A stretch of DNA of 64,000 nucleotides from Betaproteobacteria bacterium (GCA_016703785.1 JADJBM010000030.1:124001-188000), one strand, 5' to 3'; positions 27,601-35,829 are shown, counted from the stretch's first letter. Notes: a model not told the origin generated them from the sequence alone. Made by a program: numbers and translations.

Positions 27601-27864
27601 GTCATCCTGCAGCACCACGAACGCATGGACGGCAGCGGCTATCCGCAGGGCCTCAAGGGCGGGGACATCCTCCTCGAGGCGCGCATCATGGCCGTGGCCG
27701 ACGTGGTCGAGTCGATGGCCTCGCACCGGCCCTACCGGGCGGCGCTGGGCATCGACAAGGCGCTGGAAGAGATCGCGCACAACCGCGGCCGGCTCTACGA
27801 CGTCGATGTCGCCGATGCCTGCCTGCGGCTGTTCCGCGAGAAGGCCTACGCCTTGCCGGCCTGA
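24697..27864 (+). CDS. Sensor c-di-GMP phosphodiesterase: membrane sensor, PAS-GAF-PAS, HD-GYP
   Basis: 1055 aa from ATG 24697 (GGAG upstream). Order: helix near residues 15-40 and more helices near 40-60 and 105-125; a periplasmic sensor region to about 390; a helix near 395-415; PAS near 435-555; GAF near 560-725; PAS near 740-860; and an HD-GYP output. The HD-GYP core is intact: VHDIGKISVPAEIL, then HHERMDGSGYPQGL. It therefore probably hydrolyses c-di-GMP in response to an extracytoplasmic signal. A 23-bp dispersed motif copy lies at 24979-25001, read Ala-Val-Leu-Leu-Gly-Leu-Thr-Phe. Confidence 0.92.
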   Translation: MNSPMKSFGMFLLHPSRPARIALGYLLLASIWILVSDSLATLLADSPESLIRLQAWKGLGFVTTTAAGLYVLLRLAPPPAGEPGEALGRAERFRAVLLGLTFLLLAAFFIGFGGLVYRNLDAEFRNSVYLQQSGIADLMAGQVEHWVESNHAETRIFLADPDLLAAAKQLGQAPDKAAEHTIREHLSGLLRERKWAEAGLYAADGRPLIHVGAELPPEKALVQTIADAARSRGFRFNDLHALASNPGEYRIDFVMPVTEVHESEEVRTVLVLSVDPRNSLFQILQRSPLPSRTGETLLLRREGNEAVNLSPLRHGERRPFEVRLPLDSDTVSARILNEGLGIGSAFEAQDQRGIPVLAAASVVSGTGWRVVVKTDLEEVMQPMQRYARMVFAVIALAVGIAGLLAAFLWRSQQAAHATAQLQSRQEREALVEHYNSLFRQARDIILLFDPEGRIVEANDAALAAYGYSAEEFRQLGVRDLRAPETHSEVENQFKDAARPEGVQFEALHRRKDGSLFPVEDSSRVIDIEGKPYRQSFLRDISERKRQEREILRLNAAYAVLSQTNEAIVRLASRDELFPRICQIAVEAGGYLGAWIGLVDADGKLQSQDCCGGSLAEYFKRRSLVVDSDQAAGSNPTTIALREGRPYYCNDYLDDPATAPWHELAQEFGIRASAALPLRRRNFIVGTLNLYAAEAGVFDDRTRALLEEMAGDISFALENFDREALRRQAEADLRESENQFRIVVDKNVAAIFMVDEGRLKMANPRAHVILGYAPGELLGKPALEIIAEADRAEVTGLLQAVASGEIEGIERNFSGLRKDGSLVDIGARATRTFIDNRPVVLGVAQDIGERLKAQQEIQHYMERLEQAMMGTVEAVSAMVEMRDPYTAGHERRVGELAAAIGTEMGLPEPTVTGLRMTGYVHDIGKISVPAEILSKPSRLTPIEFEIIKSHARSGHDVLKHVAFPWPLAEVILQHHERMDGSGYPQGLKGGDILLEARIMAVADVVESMASHRPYRAALGIDKALEEIAHNRGRLYDVDVADACLRLFREKAYALPA

Positions 27865-27872
27865 GTCGGCGC

Positions 27873-28430
27873 ATGCAGACGCAAACCTGCTACACCTACG
27901 AACTCGACGACACCGATCGCATTGTGGAGGTGGACGAACCCTGGCTGTGCTTTGCCGCCGACAACGACGCGGCAGACCTGACGCGGGAGCGCGTGGTCGG
28001 CGCACCCGTGCATGACTTCATTGCCGGGTGGACACTGAGCAGCCACTATGCGCGACTTTACAAATCGCTGCGGCATCGTGGTGCCGCCGTAACGGTGCCG
28101 TTCCGCTGCGACGCGCCCGACATGCGGCGCCACATGGAACTCGACCTGCTGCCCAGGAATGAAGGCCGCATCCACTGCCGCGGACGCCTGTTGCGCAGCG
28201 AACCCCGGCCGCGCATTCCGCTGCTGGACCGCCGCACCCGGCGCAACGGCGAATGGCTGGTGACGTGCAGCCTGTGCCGCCAGATGAAGATGCCCGACAA
28301 CAACTGGCGCGAAGTCGAGGAAGCCCTGACCGAACCCTATGCCGAGCCACTGAGCGGCCTGCCCCAACTCAGCCACGACCTCTGTCCGGACTGCGACAGG
28401 CTGATGCAAGGCCTGATCGAAGCCGGCTGA
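27873..28430 (+). CDS. PAS-like protein with C-terminal CxxC pairs, function unknown
   Basis: 185 aa starting 8 bp after the HD-GYP gene. The N-terminal half looks like a divergent PAS-type domain (FIAGWTLSSHYARLYKSLRH). The C-terminal part has VTCSLCRQMKMPDNNWREVEE and HDLCPDCDRLM, resembling the paired CxxC tail of some PAS sensor proteins. The four cysteines could bind a metal or be redox-active. Position suggests it feeds the HD-GYP protein. Confidence 0.65.
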   Translation: MQTQTCYTYELDDTDRIVEVDEPWLCFAADNDAADLTRERVVGAPVHDFIAGWTLSSHYARLYKSLRHRGAAVTVPFRCDAPDMRRHMELDLLPRNEGRIHCRGRLLRSEPRPRIPLLDRRTRRNGEWLVTCSLCRQMKMPDNNWREVEEALTEPYAEPLSGLPQLSHDLCPDCDRLMQGLIEAG

Positions 28431-28493
28431 TATCCCGCCCTGAAGGCGCATTCGCCTTGCGCCAGGAAATGCCGCCCGCAGCCGCGCTGAACG

Positions 28494-28516
28494 AAAGTCA
28501 GCCCCGGCAGCACGGC
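28494..28516 (-). repeat. Dispersed 23-bp motif after the CxxC protein gene
   Basis: Exact GCCGT-N8-GGCTGACTTT on the minus strand, in the 89-bp gap between two convergent genes. Confidence 0.8.
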
Positions 28517-28519
28517 GGG

Positions 28520-29971
28520 CTACGCTGCATTCACCCGGTTGCGGCCGTCGTTCTTTGCCGCATAGAGCGCGCCATCGGCGCGTCCGACCAGGCTGTCGAT
28601 CGTCTCGCTGCCGTCGAACTGGCTGACGCCGAGGCTGATCGTCACGGACAATTGCGCTCCTCTCGCAGCTACCGTTGCCTGGGCCACGGCCAGGCGCAGG
28701 TCCTCGGCAATGCGGCGTGCCTCCGCGAGATCGCAGCCCTTGAGCACCATCAGGAACTCCTCGCCGCCCCAGCGCACCGCCATGTCGGATGCGCGCAGCC
28801 GGTTCTGCAGCACCCGCGCGACTTCCACCAGAATCGCATCTCCCGCCTGGTGGCCATGGCGGTCGTTGACCTCCTTGAAGTGGTCGATGTCGGCCATCAG
28901 CATCGAGATCGGCCGCGGCTCGCGGCGGTATTCCGCCAGCAGCTTGCCGATGAGGATGTCGAAGGCATGGCGGTTGAAGAGGCCAGTCAGCGCGTCGGTC
29001 GTGGCCATCTCCTCAATGCGATATTGGTAGCGCGTCAGGGCAAGGTGGGCAAGAAATACCACCACCAGCGTGACCACCAGGCTGATGGCCAGGTTGGCGT
29101 ACAGCGTGCGGCGGATGTCGGCGAGGGCGGCCGATGCGTTCTGCTCGACGAACAGGTACCACTTCAGTTCGGGCAGGTAATTGACGTGGAGGATATGGCT
29201 GTCGCCGTTCGCCTCGAACATATGCGAGCCGCGCTGCTTCTGCAGGATGCCGTCGATCAGCGGACCCAGTCCGGGCGCCTTGTGCAGGTCGGCACCCGGC
29301 GCGCCGCGGCTCGCGCCGAGTTGCACGACCCGGCCGTTGGCGTCGACGAAATAGATGGTGCGCATGAAGCGCTTCTGGTATTCCGCGATCAGGCCGCTGA
29401 CGGCATCGACGGTGAGGCCGATGCCCGTGGCACCGATGAAGCGGCCGTCGAAGTCGAAGACGCGGTAATTGATGAAGATGGTCAGCGCGTCGGCATTCGC
29501 CAGGTCGGGGTCGACGTTGATCTCGTAGTCCTCCTGCATCCCCTTCACCCGGTAATACCAGGCGTCGCGCGGCTCGTCCGGCCGCACCCGCTTGAGGACG
29601 CCCTCCCCGGTGTAGTACGTGGCGGATTTATCGGAAACGAAGAAGCTGCTGAAGGCGCCGTAGCGCCGCTTCACTTCCGTCAGGTAGCGCGCCACCTCGA
29701 CGGCGTCCTTCTCGCCGCGCAGGACCCAGTCGCGCAGGAAGGTGTCGTGCGCCATGGTCGAGGAGATCAGCACCGGCCGCACCAGGTCTTTCTGGATTTC
29801 CGAATAGATGTTGCTCGACGTCAGGGGCAGGTCCTGCTCGATGATGGCCTTCTGGATGGCCCGGCTCGAGGCGAAATAGCCGAACAGGGCCGTCGCAGCG
29901 AAACCGCTTGAGAGCAGCAGGGTCAGCAGCAGCAGCAGGCTGCGGCGATCAAAGATGCGCGGGTGGGCCAT
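28520..29971 (-). CDS. Diguanylate cyclase with extracytoplasmic sensor domain
   Basis: 483 aa from MAHPRIFDRR at 29971 (an upstream ATG at 29992 is also possible). One N-terminal helix, a periplasmic Cache-type region (residues about 40-290; SDKSATYYTGEGVLKRV, INYRVFDFDGRFIGATGIGL), a second helix near 300-320, then a GGDEF domain with the active RWGGEEFLMVL motif and DIDHFKEVND. It should make c-di-GMP and thus oppose the convergently encoded HD-GYP enzyme. Confidence 0.92.
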   Translation of the reverse strand: MAHPRIFDRRSLLLLLTLLLSSGFAATALFGYFASSRAIQKAIIEQDLPLTSSNIYSEIQKDLVRPVLISSTMAHDTFLRDWVLRGEKDAVEVARYLTEVKRRYGAFSSFFVSDKSATYYTGEGVLKRVRPDEPRDAWYYRVKGMQEDYEINVDPDLANADALTIFINYRVFDFDGRFIGATGIGLTVDAVSGLIAEYQKRFMRTIYFVDANGRVVQLGASRGAPGADLHKAPGLGPLIDGILQKQRGSHMFEANGDSHILHVNYLPELKWYLFVEQNASAALADIRRTLYANLAISLVVTLVVVFLAHLALTRYQYRIEEMATTDALTGLFNRHAFDILIGKLLAEYRREPRPISMLMADIDHFKEVNDRHGHQAGDAILVEVARVLQNRLRASDMAVRWGGEEFLMVLKGCDLAEARRIAEDLRLAVAQATVAARGAQLSVTISLGVSQFDGSETIDSLVGRADGALYAAKNDGRNRVNAA

Positions 29972-30052
29972 GACAAGGCGATTCCATGACATATCGGGCG
30001 ACGCGCCACTGTACTCCCGGCTCCGCCGCACTGGAAGGACGCGGGCAGGCCA

Positions 30053-33000
30053 TCAGGCAAACTCCAGCAGCAGGTCCTTGGCGTTCACCGCTTCGCCCGG
30101 ACGGGTATGGATGGCGGCGACGACGGCGTCGCGTTCGGCGGTGAGCATGGTCTCCATCTTCATCGCCTCGATGGACAGCAGCGGATCGCCCTTGGCGACC
30201 TTCTGCCCCGCCTTGACGGCGATGGTGACCACCGAGCCCGGCATGGGCGCGCCGACGTGCTTCGGGTTGCCTTCCTCCGCGCGCGGCTTCTCCTTCGCCG
30301 CGGCCATGCCGGCCTTGGCGATCTTCAGGGTGCGCGACTGGCCGTTCAGCTCGAAGGTCGCCCGCACGTGGCCATCCTGGTCCGGCCCCGCCGTGCCCTG
30401 GAGGCTGACTATCAGGGTCTTGCCGCGGTCGATCTCGACGGCGATCTCCTCACGCTCGGCCAGGCCGTAGAAGAAGGACGGCGTCGGCAATTGCGAGACA
30501 TCGCCGTAGTGGCTGCGGTGCGCGGCGTAGTCCTTGAACACCTTCGGATACATCAGGTAGGAAGCGAGGTCGGTGTCGCCCACCTTGCGCCCCACCGCCG
30601 CTTCGGCCTCGACGCGCTTCGCCTCGAGATCGACGTCGGGTATGGAATCGCCGGCGCGCCCGGGCAGGGGTTTCTCGCCTTTAAGCACCTTCTTCTGCAA
30701 TGCTTCTGGGAAGCCATCGGGCGGATAGCCCAGTTCGCCCTTCATCAGCGAGATCACCGATTCGGGAAAGGCGATCTCGCGCGCCGGGTCGCGCACCTGC
30801 TCCGGCGTGAGGTCGTTGGCCACCATGAAGAGGGCCATGTCGCCCACCACCTTGGAGGTCGGCGTCACCTTGACGATGTCGCCGAACAGCAGGTTCACCT
30901 CGGCGTAGGCCTTCGACACCTCGGCCCAGCGGTGCTCGAGGCCCATGGCGCGCGCCTGCTCGCGCAGGTTGGTGTATTGCCCGCCCGGCATCTCGTGGCG
31001 GTAGACGTCGGCAGTGCCGGAGCGGATATCGGCCTCGAAGGGGGTGTAGAAGCGGCGCACGCCTTCCCAGTACTGCGACAGCGCCTGCATCGCGTCGAGG
31101 TCCACGCCGGGGTCGCGCGGCGAACCGGCCAGCGCGGCGGCGATCGAGCTGAGGTTGGGCTGCGAAGTGAGCCCGCTCATGGCATCCAGCGCGCCGTCGA
31201 CGGCGTCGACGCCGGCCTCCACCGCTGCCAGCACGCTGGCCGCGGCGATGCCGCTGGTGTCGTGGGTGTGGAAGTGGATGGGCAGGCCGACCTCCTGCTT
31301 GAGCGCGCGCACCAGCTCGGCGGCGGCGCGCGGCCGGCACACGCCGGCCATGTCCTTGATGCCGAGGATGTGCGCGCCGGCCTTCTCCAGCTGCTTCGCC
31401 AGGTCGACGTAATACTTCAGGTTGTACTTCGGCCGCTTCGCGTCGAACAGGTCGCCGGTGTAGCAGATGGCCGCCTCGCACAGGGCACCCTCCGCGCGCA
31501 CGGCGTCCATCGCCACGCGCATGTTGTCCACCCAGTTGAGCGAATCGAAGACGCGGAAGACGTCGACGCCCTCCTTCGCCGCCTGGCTGACGAAGTAGCG
31601 CACGACGTTATCGGCGTAATTGGTGTAGCCCACCGCGTTGGAGGCGCGCAGCAGCATCTGCAGCAGCACGTTGGGCACGGCCTCACGCAGGCGCGCCAGG
31701 CGCTCCCAGGGGTCTTCCTTGAGGAAGCGCAGCGCCACGTCGAAGGTCGCCCCGCCCCAGCATTCGAGCGAGAAGAGGTCCGGCAGCATGCGCGCGTAGT
31801 GCGGCGCAATCTCCAGCATGTCGTGCGAACGCATGCGCGTGGCGAACAGGCTCTGGTGCGCGTCGCGCAGCGTGGTGTCGGTGAGCAGCACGCGCTTCTC
31901 CGCCTTCATCCAGGCGGCGAACTTCTCGGCGCCGAGTTCCTTCAGGCGGTCGCGCGTGCCGGCAGGCGGCGCGGCGGTGAGGTCGCAGCGCGGCTTCAAG
32001 GGTTTCGCCAGCGGCAGCACCGGCACTGCGCGCCCCTTCATCTCCGGATTGCCGTTGACCGCCACTTCGCCGAGGAACTTCAGCAGCCGCGTGGCGCGGT
32101 CGCGGCGGCGCTGGAAGGTGAACAGCTCCGGCGTCTCGTCGATGAAGCGCGTGGTGCACTCGCCCGAGCGGAACAGCGGATGGTCGATGACGTTCTCGAG
32201 GAACTGCAGGTTGGAGGCGACGCCGCGGATGCGGAACTCGCGCAGTGCGCGGTCCATGCGTGCGCCGGCCTCGTCGGGCGTGTGGCCCCAGGCCGTCACC
32301 TTCACCAGCAGCGAATCGTAGTACGGCGTGATGACCGCGCCGGCATAGGCGGTGCCGCCGTCGAGGCGGATGCCGAAGCCGGCGGCGCTGCGATAGACGG
32401 CGATGCGGCCGTAGTCCGGCGTGAAGCCGTTCTCCGGGTCCTCCGTGGTGACGCGGCACTGCACGGCATGCCCGTTCAGGCGGATGTCTTCCTGGCGCGG
32501 CACGTAGCTGTCCTCGTCGCCGATGCGCTTTCCCTCGGAGAGGCGGATCTGCGCCTTGACGATGTCGATGCCCGTCACCTGCTCGGTCACCGTATGCTCG
32601 ACCTGGATGCGCGGGTTCACCTCGATGAAGTAGAACGCGTCGGTGTCGGCGTCCATGAGGAACTCCACCGTGCCGGCGTGCGTGTAGTGCGCGGCGCGGG
32701 CGAGCTTGAGGGCCGCACCGCACAGCTCGGCGCGACGTTCATCGCGAAGATAGGGCGCCGGCGCGCGCTCGACCACCTTCTGGTTGCGCCGCTGCACCGA
32801 GCAGTCGCGCTCGTAGGCGTGCACCAGGTTGCCGTGGCTGTCGCCGATCACCTGCACCTCGACGTGGCGCGCGCGGCGCACCAGCTTCTCCAGGTACACC
32901 TCGTCGTTGCCGAAGGCCGCGGCGGCCTCGCGCTTGGCAACTTCCATTGCCGGCAGCAGGTCGGCTTCCGTCTCGACCACGCGCATGCCGCGCCCGCCGC

Positions 33001-33496
33001 CGCCCCAGCTCGCCTTGAGCATGAGCGGATAGCCGACCCTGGCCGCCTGCTTCCTGGCTTCGGCTGGATCGGCCGACAGGGCGCCGGTGGCCGGCACCAC
33101 CGGCACGCCGGCCTTCTGCGCCAGTTCGCGCGCCGACACCTTGTTGCCCAGCGTGCGCATCACCGCCGGCTTCGGCCCGATGAAGACGATGCCGGCCGCG
33201 GCACACGCTTCGGCAAAATCCGGGTTCTCCGAGAGGAAGCCGTAGCCCGGATGGATGGCGTCGACATGCGCCTCCTTCGCCACGCGGATGATGTCCTCGA
33301 TGTCCAGATAGGCCTGGATCGGCTTCTTGCCGGCGCCGACGAGATAGGACTCATCCGCCTTGAAGCGGTGCAGCGCGAAGCGGTCCTCGTTGGAGTAGAT
33401 GGCCACCGTGCGGATGCCCAGCTCGGAAGCGGCGCGCATGACGCGGATGGCGATTTCGCTGCGGTTGGCGACGAGGAGGCTGCGGATTTTCTTCAT
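30053..33496 (-). CDS. pyc: Pyruvate carboxylase
   Basis: Biotin enzyme of 1147 aa carboxylating pyruvate to oxaloacetate, which fits the TCA genes in this window. Domains: biotin carboxylase (residues 1-450; ATP-grasp loop WGGGGRGMRVVE, FIEVNPRIQVEHTVTE), carboxyltransferase (about 530-800; TTLRDAHQSLFATRMR, metal-binding HFHTHDTSG), and a C-terminal biotin domain with the EAMKMET site. Length matches single-chain enzymes. A near copy of the 23-bp motif lies at 30390-30412 on the opposite strand. Start ATG 33496. Confidence 0.96.
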   Translation of the reverse strand: MKKIRSLLVANRSEIAIRVMRAASELGIRTVAIYSNEDRFALHRFKADESYLVGAGKKPIQAYLDIEDIIRVAKEAHVDAIHPGYGFLSENPDFAEACAAAGIVFIGPKPAVMRTLGNKVSARELAQKAGVPVVPATGALSADPAEARKQAARVGYPLMLKASWGGGGRGMRVVETEADLLPAMEVAKREAAAAFGNDEVYLEKLVRRARHVEVQVIGDSHGNLVHAYERDCSVQRRNQKVVERAPAPYLRDERRAELCGAALKLARAAHYTHAGTVEFLMDADTDAFYFIEVNPRIQVEHTVTEQVTGIDIVKAQIRLSEGKRIGDEDSYVPRQEDIRLNGHAVQCRVTTEDPENGFTPDYGRIAVYRSAAGFGIRLDGGTAYAGAVITPYYDSLLVKVTAWGHTPDEAGARMDRALREFRIRGVASNLQFLENVIDHPLFRSGECTTRFIDETPELFTFQRRRDRATRLLKFLGEVAVNGNPEMKGRAVPVLPLAKPLKPRCDLTAAPPAGTRDRLKELGAEKFAAWMKAEKRVLLTDTTLRDAHQSLFATRMRSHDMLEIAPHYARMLPDLFSLECWGGATFDVALRFLKEDPWERLARLREAVPNVLLQMLLRASNAVGYTNYADNVVRYFVSQAAKEGVDVFRVFDSLNWVDNMRVAMDAVRAEGALCEAAICYTGDLFDAKRPKYNLKYYVDLAKQLEKAGAHILGIKDMAGVCRPRAAAELVRALKQEVGLPIHFHTHDTSGIAAASVLAAVEAGVDAVDGALDAMSGLTSQPNLSSIAAALAGSPRDPGVDLDAMQALSQYWEGVRRFYTPFEADIRSGTADVYRHEMPGGQYTNLREQARAMGLEHRWAEVSKAYAEVNLLFGDIVKVTPTSKVVGDMALFMVANDLTPEQVRDPAREIAFPESVISLMKGELGYPPDGFPEALQKKVLKGEKPLPGRAGDSIPDVDLEAKRVEAEAAVGRKVGDTDLASYLMYPKVFKDYAAHRSHYGDVSQLPTPSFFYGLAEREEIAVEIDRGKTLIVSLQGTAGPDQDGHVRATFELNGQSRTLKIAKAGMAAAKEKPRAEEGNPKHVGAPMPGSVVTIAVKAGQKVAKGDPLLSIEAMKMETMLTAERDAVVAAIHTRPGEAVNAKDLLLEFA

Positions 33497-33841
33497 GGCT
33501 AAAGTAAGCGGACGGACAAGAAAAACGGGCCGGCGGCCCGTACCGCCCAGAGTTTAGCCCAGCAAGGCACGGTGCAGCATTTAGGGTTTTTATGATCGAA
33601 GGAAATCCGACCGAAGGAAGTGCAAAGCCCCGTGGGAGGTATTCCCAAAGGCAGGCTTGGGACCTGCCGGATTCATCGCCTGGAGCGGGATGCCGCCGTC
33701 CTCCAGCGGCTGACTTTCCCTGCAGCGCCGCCCGGGGAAAGTCAGCACCACAGAAACAAGGGCTGGCACTAGCCGCTGCGAGGCGGCACGGTCAAGGGCG
33801 GCGTGGGCGTGGGCGCGGACGTCGAATGCGCCGCAAGGCGT
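33497..33841. other. Intergenic region upstream of pyc holding an inverted motif pair
   Basis: 345 bp with no gene. It contains one + copy of the 23-bp motif (33695-33717) and a minus copy (33738-33760). Together these form a 12-bp perfect stem, GCTGACTTTCCC (33709-33720) with GGGAAAGTCAGC (33735-33746). Nothing else is recognisable. Confidence 0.7.
33738..33772 (-). repeat. 35-bp repeat, minus-strand copy
   Basis: Read leftward it matches 48297-48331 at 34 of 35 positions, beginning CTAGTGCCAGCC and ending CTGACTTT. It shows the 23-bp motif with CTTGT in place of GCCGT at the same spacing. Confidence 0.75.
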
Positions 33842-34276
33842 TCAGGAGGGAACGAATGCGGGAAGATGGATGCCGATCAGCCTGGCAGCCCGGTTGAGAC
33901 GCTCGTCGAAGCAGGCGAAAACGAGCTGTTCGCCGACGGCGTCGCGAATGCGATTCGCCGCCGCCAGATGCACGCTGTCGTAGCCGCGCAATCCGAAGCC
34001 TTCCGCCAGTTCGGCGGCACGCTCCAGCAGCGCATCGTCCAGTTGAACCTGGCTGATGTGCCGCCAGTCCTTGACGAATCGGGCAATCGCCTGGCTGCGC
34101 GCCTGTGCGGAAATGCGTTCGAGGCGCTCCGCCGCCGCCAGCGCCGCCCGCACCTCGACGTAACCGAGCTGGTGGCACAGCCATTGCGGCGACTTGCGCG
34201 CCAGCGCCAGCATTTCCGCTGAATGCGCCTCGCGGACGTAGAGCTTGACCAGCGCCGAGCTATCGAGATAGAGCAC
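33842..34276 (-). CDS. PIN-domain toxin (VapC type)
   Basis: 144 aa ribonuclease fold: MLYLDSSALVKLYV places the first catalytic Asp, EVRAALAAAERLER the second acidic site, and GYDSVHLAAANRI the third. The family cleaves RNA when free of antitoxin. It overlaps the antitoxin gene upstream by 17 bp on the same strand, the normal TA pattern. Confidence 0.85.
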   Translation of the reverse strand: MLYLDSSALVKLYVREAHSAEMLALARKSPQWLCHQLGYVEVRAALAAAERLERISAQARSQAIARFVKDWRHISQVQLDDALLERAAELAEGFGLRGYDSVHLAAANRIRDAVGEQLVFACFDERLNRAARLIGIHLPAFVPS

Positions 34277-34532
34277 GCTCGCGCTCCGCCACGATCAGCT
34301 CGGCGACCGAACCCTTCGTTCCCGGCAGATCGGCGACGCGCGCCGGCACGCTGGGGCGCCCTTGGGCCCAAACGACACCGCCGATGGCGGGCAGTCCCTC
34401 CGGCGCGGCCAAAGCGGGCTGCACCATCGCCACGGCGTTGCCGTGCGAGGTGACCACCAGCCGCTCACCCCGGCCGACGAGGCGCAGGTACTCGGAAAGA
34501 CGGTTCCTGAAATCGCGGATCGATACGTCCAT
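34260..34532 (-). CDS. Phd/YefM-type antitoxin
   Basis: 90 aa from ATG 34532. DVSIRDFRNRLSEYLRLVGRGERLVVTSHGNAVAMVQP is the DNA-binding Phd fold (read in parts: DFRNRLSEYL, ERLVVTSHGNAVA), and the Ala/Glu-rich tail (GSVAELIVAERERALS) would wrap the toxin. It should bind and neutralise the PIN toxin at 33842 and repress the operon at the dyad 34549-34564. Confidence 0.85.
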   Translation of the reverse strand: MDVSIRDFRNRLSEYLRLVGRGERLVVTSHGNAVAMVQPALAAPEGLPAIGGVVWAQGRPSVPARVADLPGTKGSVAELIVAERERALSR

Positions 34533-34548
34533 AGCCACATCTCCCATC

Positions 34549-34564
34549 AAATGTAGCTACATTT
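34549..34564. promoter_or_regulatory. Antitoxin operator: AAATGTAG/CTACATTT palindrome
   Basis: Perfect 16-bp palindrome 16 bp upstream of the antitoxin ATG. It is overlapped on the leftward strand by TATAAA, a fair -10 box, so binding would block transcription. A typical autoregulation site. Confidence 0.65.
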
Positions 34565-34595
34565 TATACGGATTGAAGCCACACAGCAAATACCG

Positions 34596-34991
34596 CTATT
34601 TTCTGCCGCGCTTCGTCTTTTCGGCCGGCAGCAGGCTGGTGGTCTGGCGGTAGAGGTCGAAGAGGAAGGCGACGCGCTCGGCGTCGGCGGCGAAGCCTTT
34701 CTTGCCGTAGGCCGCATCCACGGCGCGGTCGAGGTCGGCGCCGCCGCTCTTGTGCTCGACCAGCAGCGTGCCCTTCCAGAACAGGTCGATGCGGCCGTGC
34801 CTGAGCTTCTCGCCGGCGCGCGCCATCTTTACCTGTTTCTCGAACACCGCCACGCGCTTGCGGTCGACGCCGAACACTTCGAAGAAGCCGTTCCAGAACG
34901 ACTGCGCCTCGGCGCGCTCGGAGTCCTCCCCCGCCCACTTGTGCGCAAAGGCGACGGCGCGTTCCTTGATTTCGTTGGGCGAGAGGGGCAT
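34596..34991 (-). pseudogene. Remnant of a class I DNA methyltransferase (type IIG/RM-like), middle deleted in frame
   Basis: 131 aa where the family usually has about 900. Residues 1-86 match the N terminus of these enzymes (LSPNEIKERAVAFAHKWAGE, RVAVFEKQVK, GRIDLFWKGTLLVEHKSGG). The next 45 residues resemble the C terminus (AVDAAYGKKGF, AERVAFLFDLYRQTTSLLPAEK). No methyltransferase motifs remain (no NPPY or SAM motif). It reads as one frame, so the deletion kept phase. It is probably non-functional and lies between two toxin-antitoxin pairs. Confidence 0.75.
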
Positions 34992-34996
34992 GGGGC

Positions 34997-35395
34997 CTAA
35001 GGCGTGACCAGGCTGAGGTCGGGAAAGGCGGCACGGAAGCGGCGCGGATCGCGCGTCAGGAGCGGCGCCTCCAGCACGCGGGCATGCGCGCCTATGAAAA
35101 AATCCGGCAATACGCCGCTGCGCTCTCCGCCGCGCCGGCGATAGGCCTGATGCGCCCGCGCGGCGAGGAAAAGGCCTTCGCGGGGTATCTCACGGTACTC
35201 GATGCCGACCTGGGTCAGCAGGCCATCCAGCGCGGCAGGATCGTCGAAGTCAGGCGACAACTCGGCATAAACAACCGGATTGATGCAAACGGGGCCGCGC
35301 CGCCCCCATTCCTCCAGTGCCGACTGCGACCAGCGGCGCCATGCTGCGTCCTCCTCGATGACGTCAATCAGGATGCAACTGTCGACGAGGATCAT
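34997..35395 (-). CDS. PIN-domain toxin (VapC type)
   Basis: 132 aa with MILVDSCILIDVI (first Asp), PVVYAELSPDFDD (acidic) and LPDFFIGAHARVLEAPLLTRDPRRF (catalytic cluster). A second putative ribonuclease toxin. Its start overlaps the antitoxin stop (35392-35395, ATGA). Catalytic acidic positions appear complete. Confidence 0.85.
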   Translation of the reverse strand: MILVDSCILIDVIEEDAAWRRWSQSALEEWGRRGPVCINPVVYAELSPDFDDPAALDGLLTQVGIEYREIPREGLFLAARAHQAYRRRGGERSGVLPDFFIGAHARVLEAPLLTRDPRRFRAAFPDLSLVTP

Positions 35396-35676
35396 TTGGC
35401 GTTCTGAAAGCCGGGATCGTCCTTGTCCTCATCGTAGCCGCGGATGAGGTTCATGTATTCGTCGGTGCTCATGCCCAGCCCCTTGCCGCTGCCGCGAAGC
35501 GCATCGAAACGGCTGGGTTTCTTTCCTGCCTTCTTCGCCGGCTTGACCGGGCGGAGAACGACCTGGCCGTCGGCCGTGTAGGCGAAATCGACGCGGCTGC
35601 CCGGCTCGAGGCCGAGATAGTCGCGCAACGGCTTGGGTATGGTGACCTGCCCCTTGCTGGTAACGGTGGTGCTCAT
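35392..35676 (-). CDS. AbrB/MazE-type antitoxin
   Basis: 94 aa. TTVTSKGQVTIPKPLRDYLGLEPGSRVDFAYTADGQVVLRP (parts: SKGQVTIPKPLRDYL, LEPGSRVDF) is the swapped-hairpin AbrB DNA-binding domain. The charged C terminus should bind the downstream PIN toxin. A dyad, GGTATTAC (35691-35698) with GTAATACC (35712-35719), precedes it as a likely operator. Confidence 0.88.
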   Translation of the reverse strand: MSTTVTSKGQVTIPKPLRDYLGLEPGSRVDFAYTADGQVVLRPVKPAKKAGKKPSRFDALRGSGKGLGMSTDEYMNLIRGYDEDKDDPGFQNAK

Positions 35677-35690
35677 GTCGATGTCCTTGA

Positions 35691-35719
35691 GGTATTACTT
35701 GTGGTTTCATGGTAATACC
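35691..35719. promoter_or_regulatory. Operator dyad upstream of the AbrB-type antitoxin
   Basis: Two 8-bp perfect arms, GGTATTAC and GTAATACC, separated by 13 bp, 15 bp upstream of ATG 35676. A candidate autoregulatory site. Confidence 0.5.
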
Positions 35720-35829
35720 GATTGCGCTGCAGGACAAGCATGGCCAGGGCGGGGGTGGCGACAGGGTCGAATTCAATCTATAGAATGACCTTGGGCTCGC
35801 TCATGCAGGACTGAACGAAAGAACAAGAA

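Noticed and set aside
30107..33502. A 1131-codon open frame antisense to pyc
   Set aside because: Arg/His/Leu/Val-rich composition and no domains; it mirrors the coding frame of pyc.
34596..34991. The 131-aa gene as an intact small restriction protein
   Set aside because: Its two halves resemble opposite ends of a much larger methyltransferase, so a remnant is more likely.
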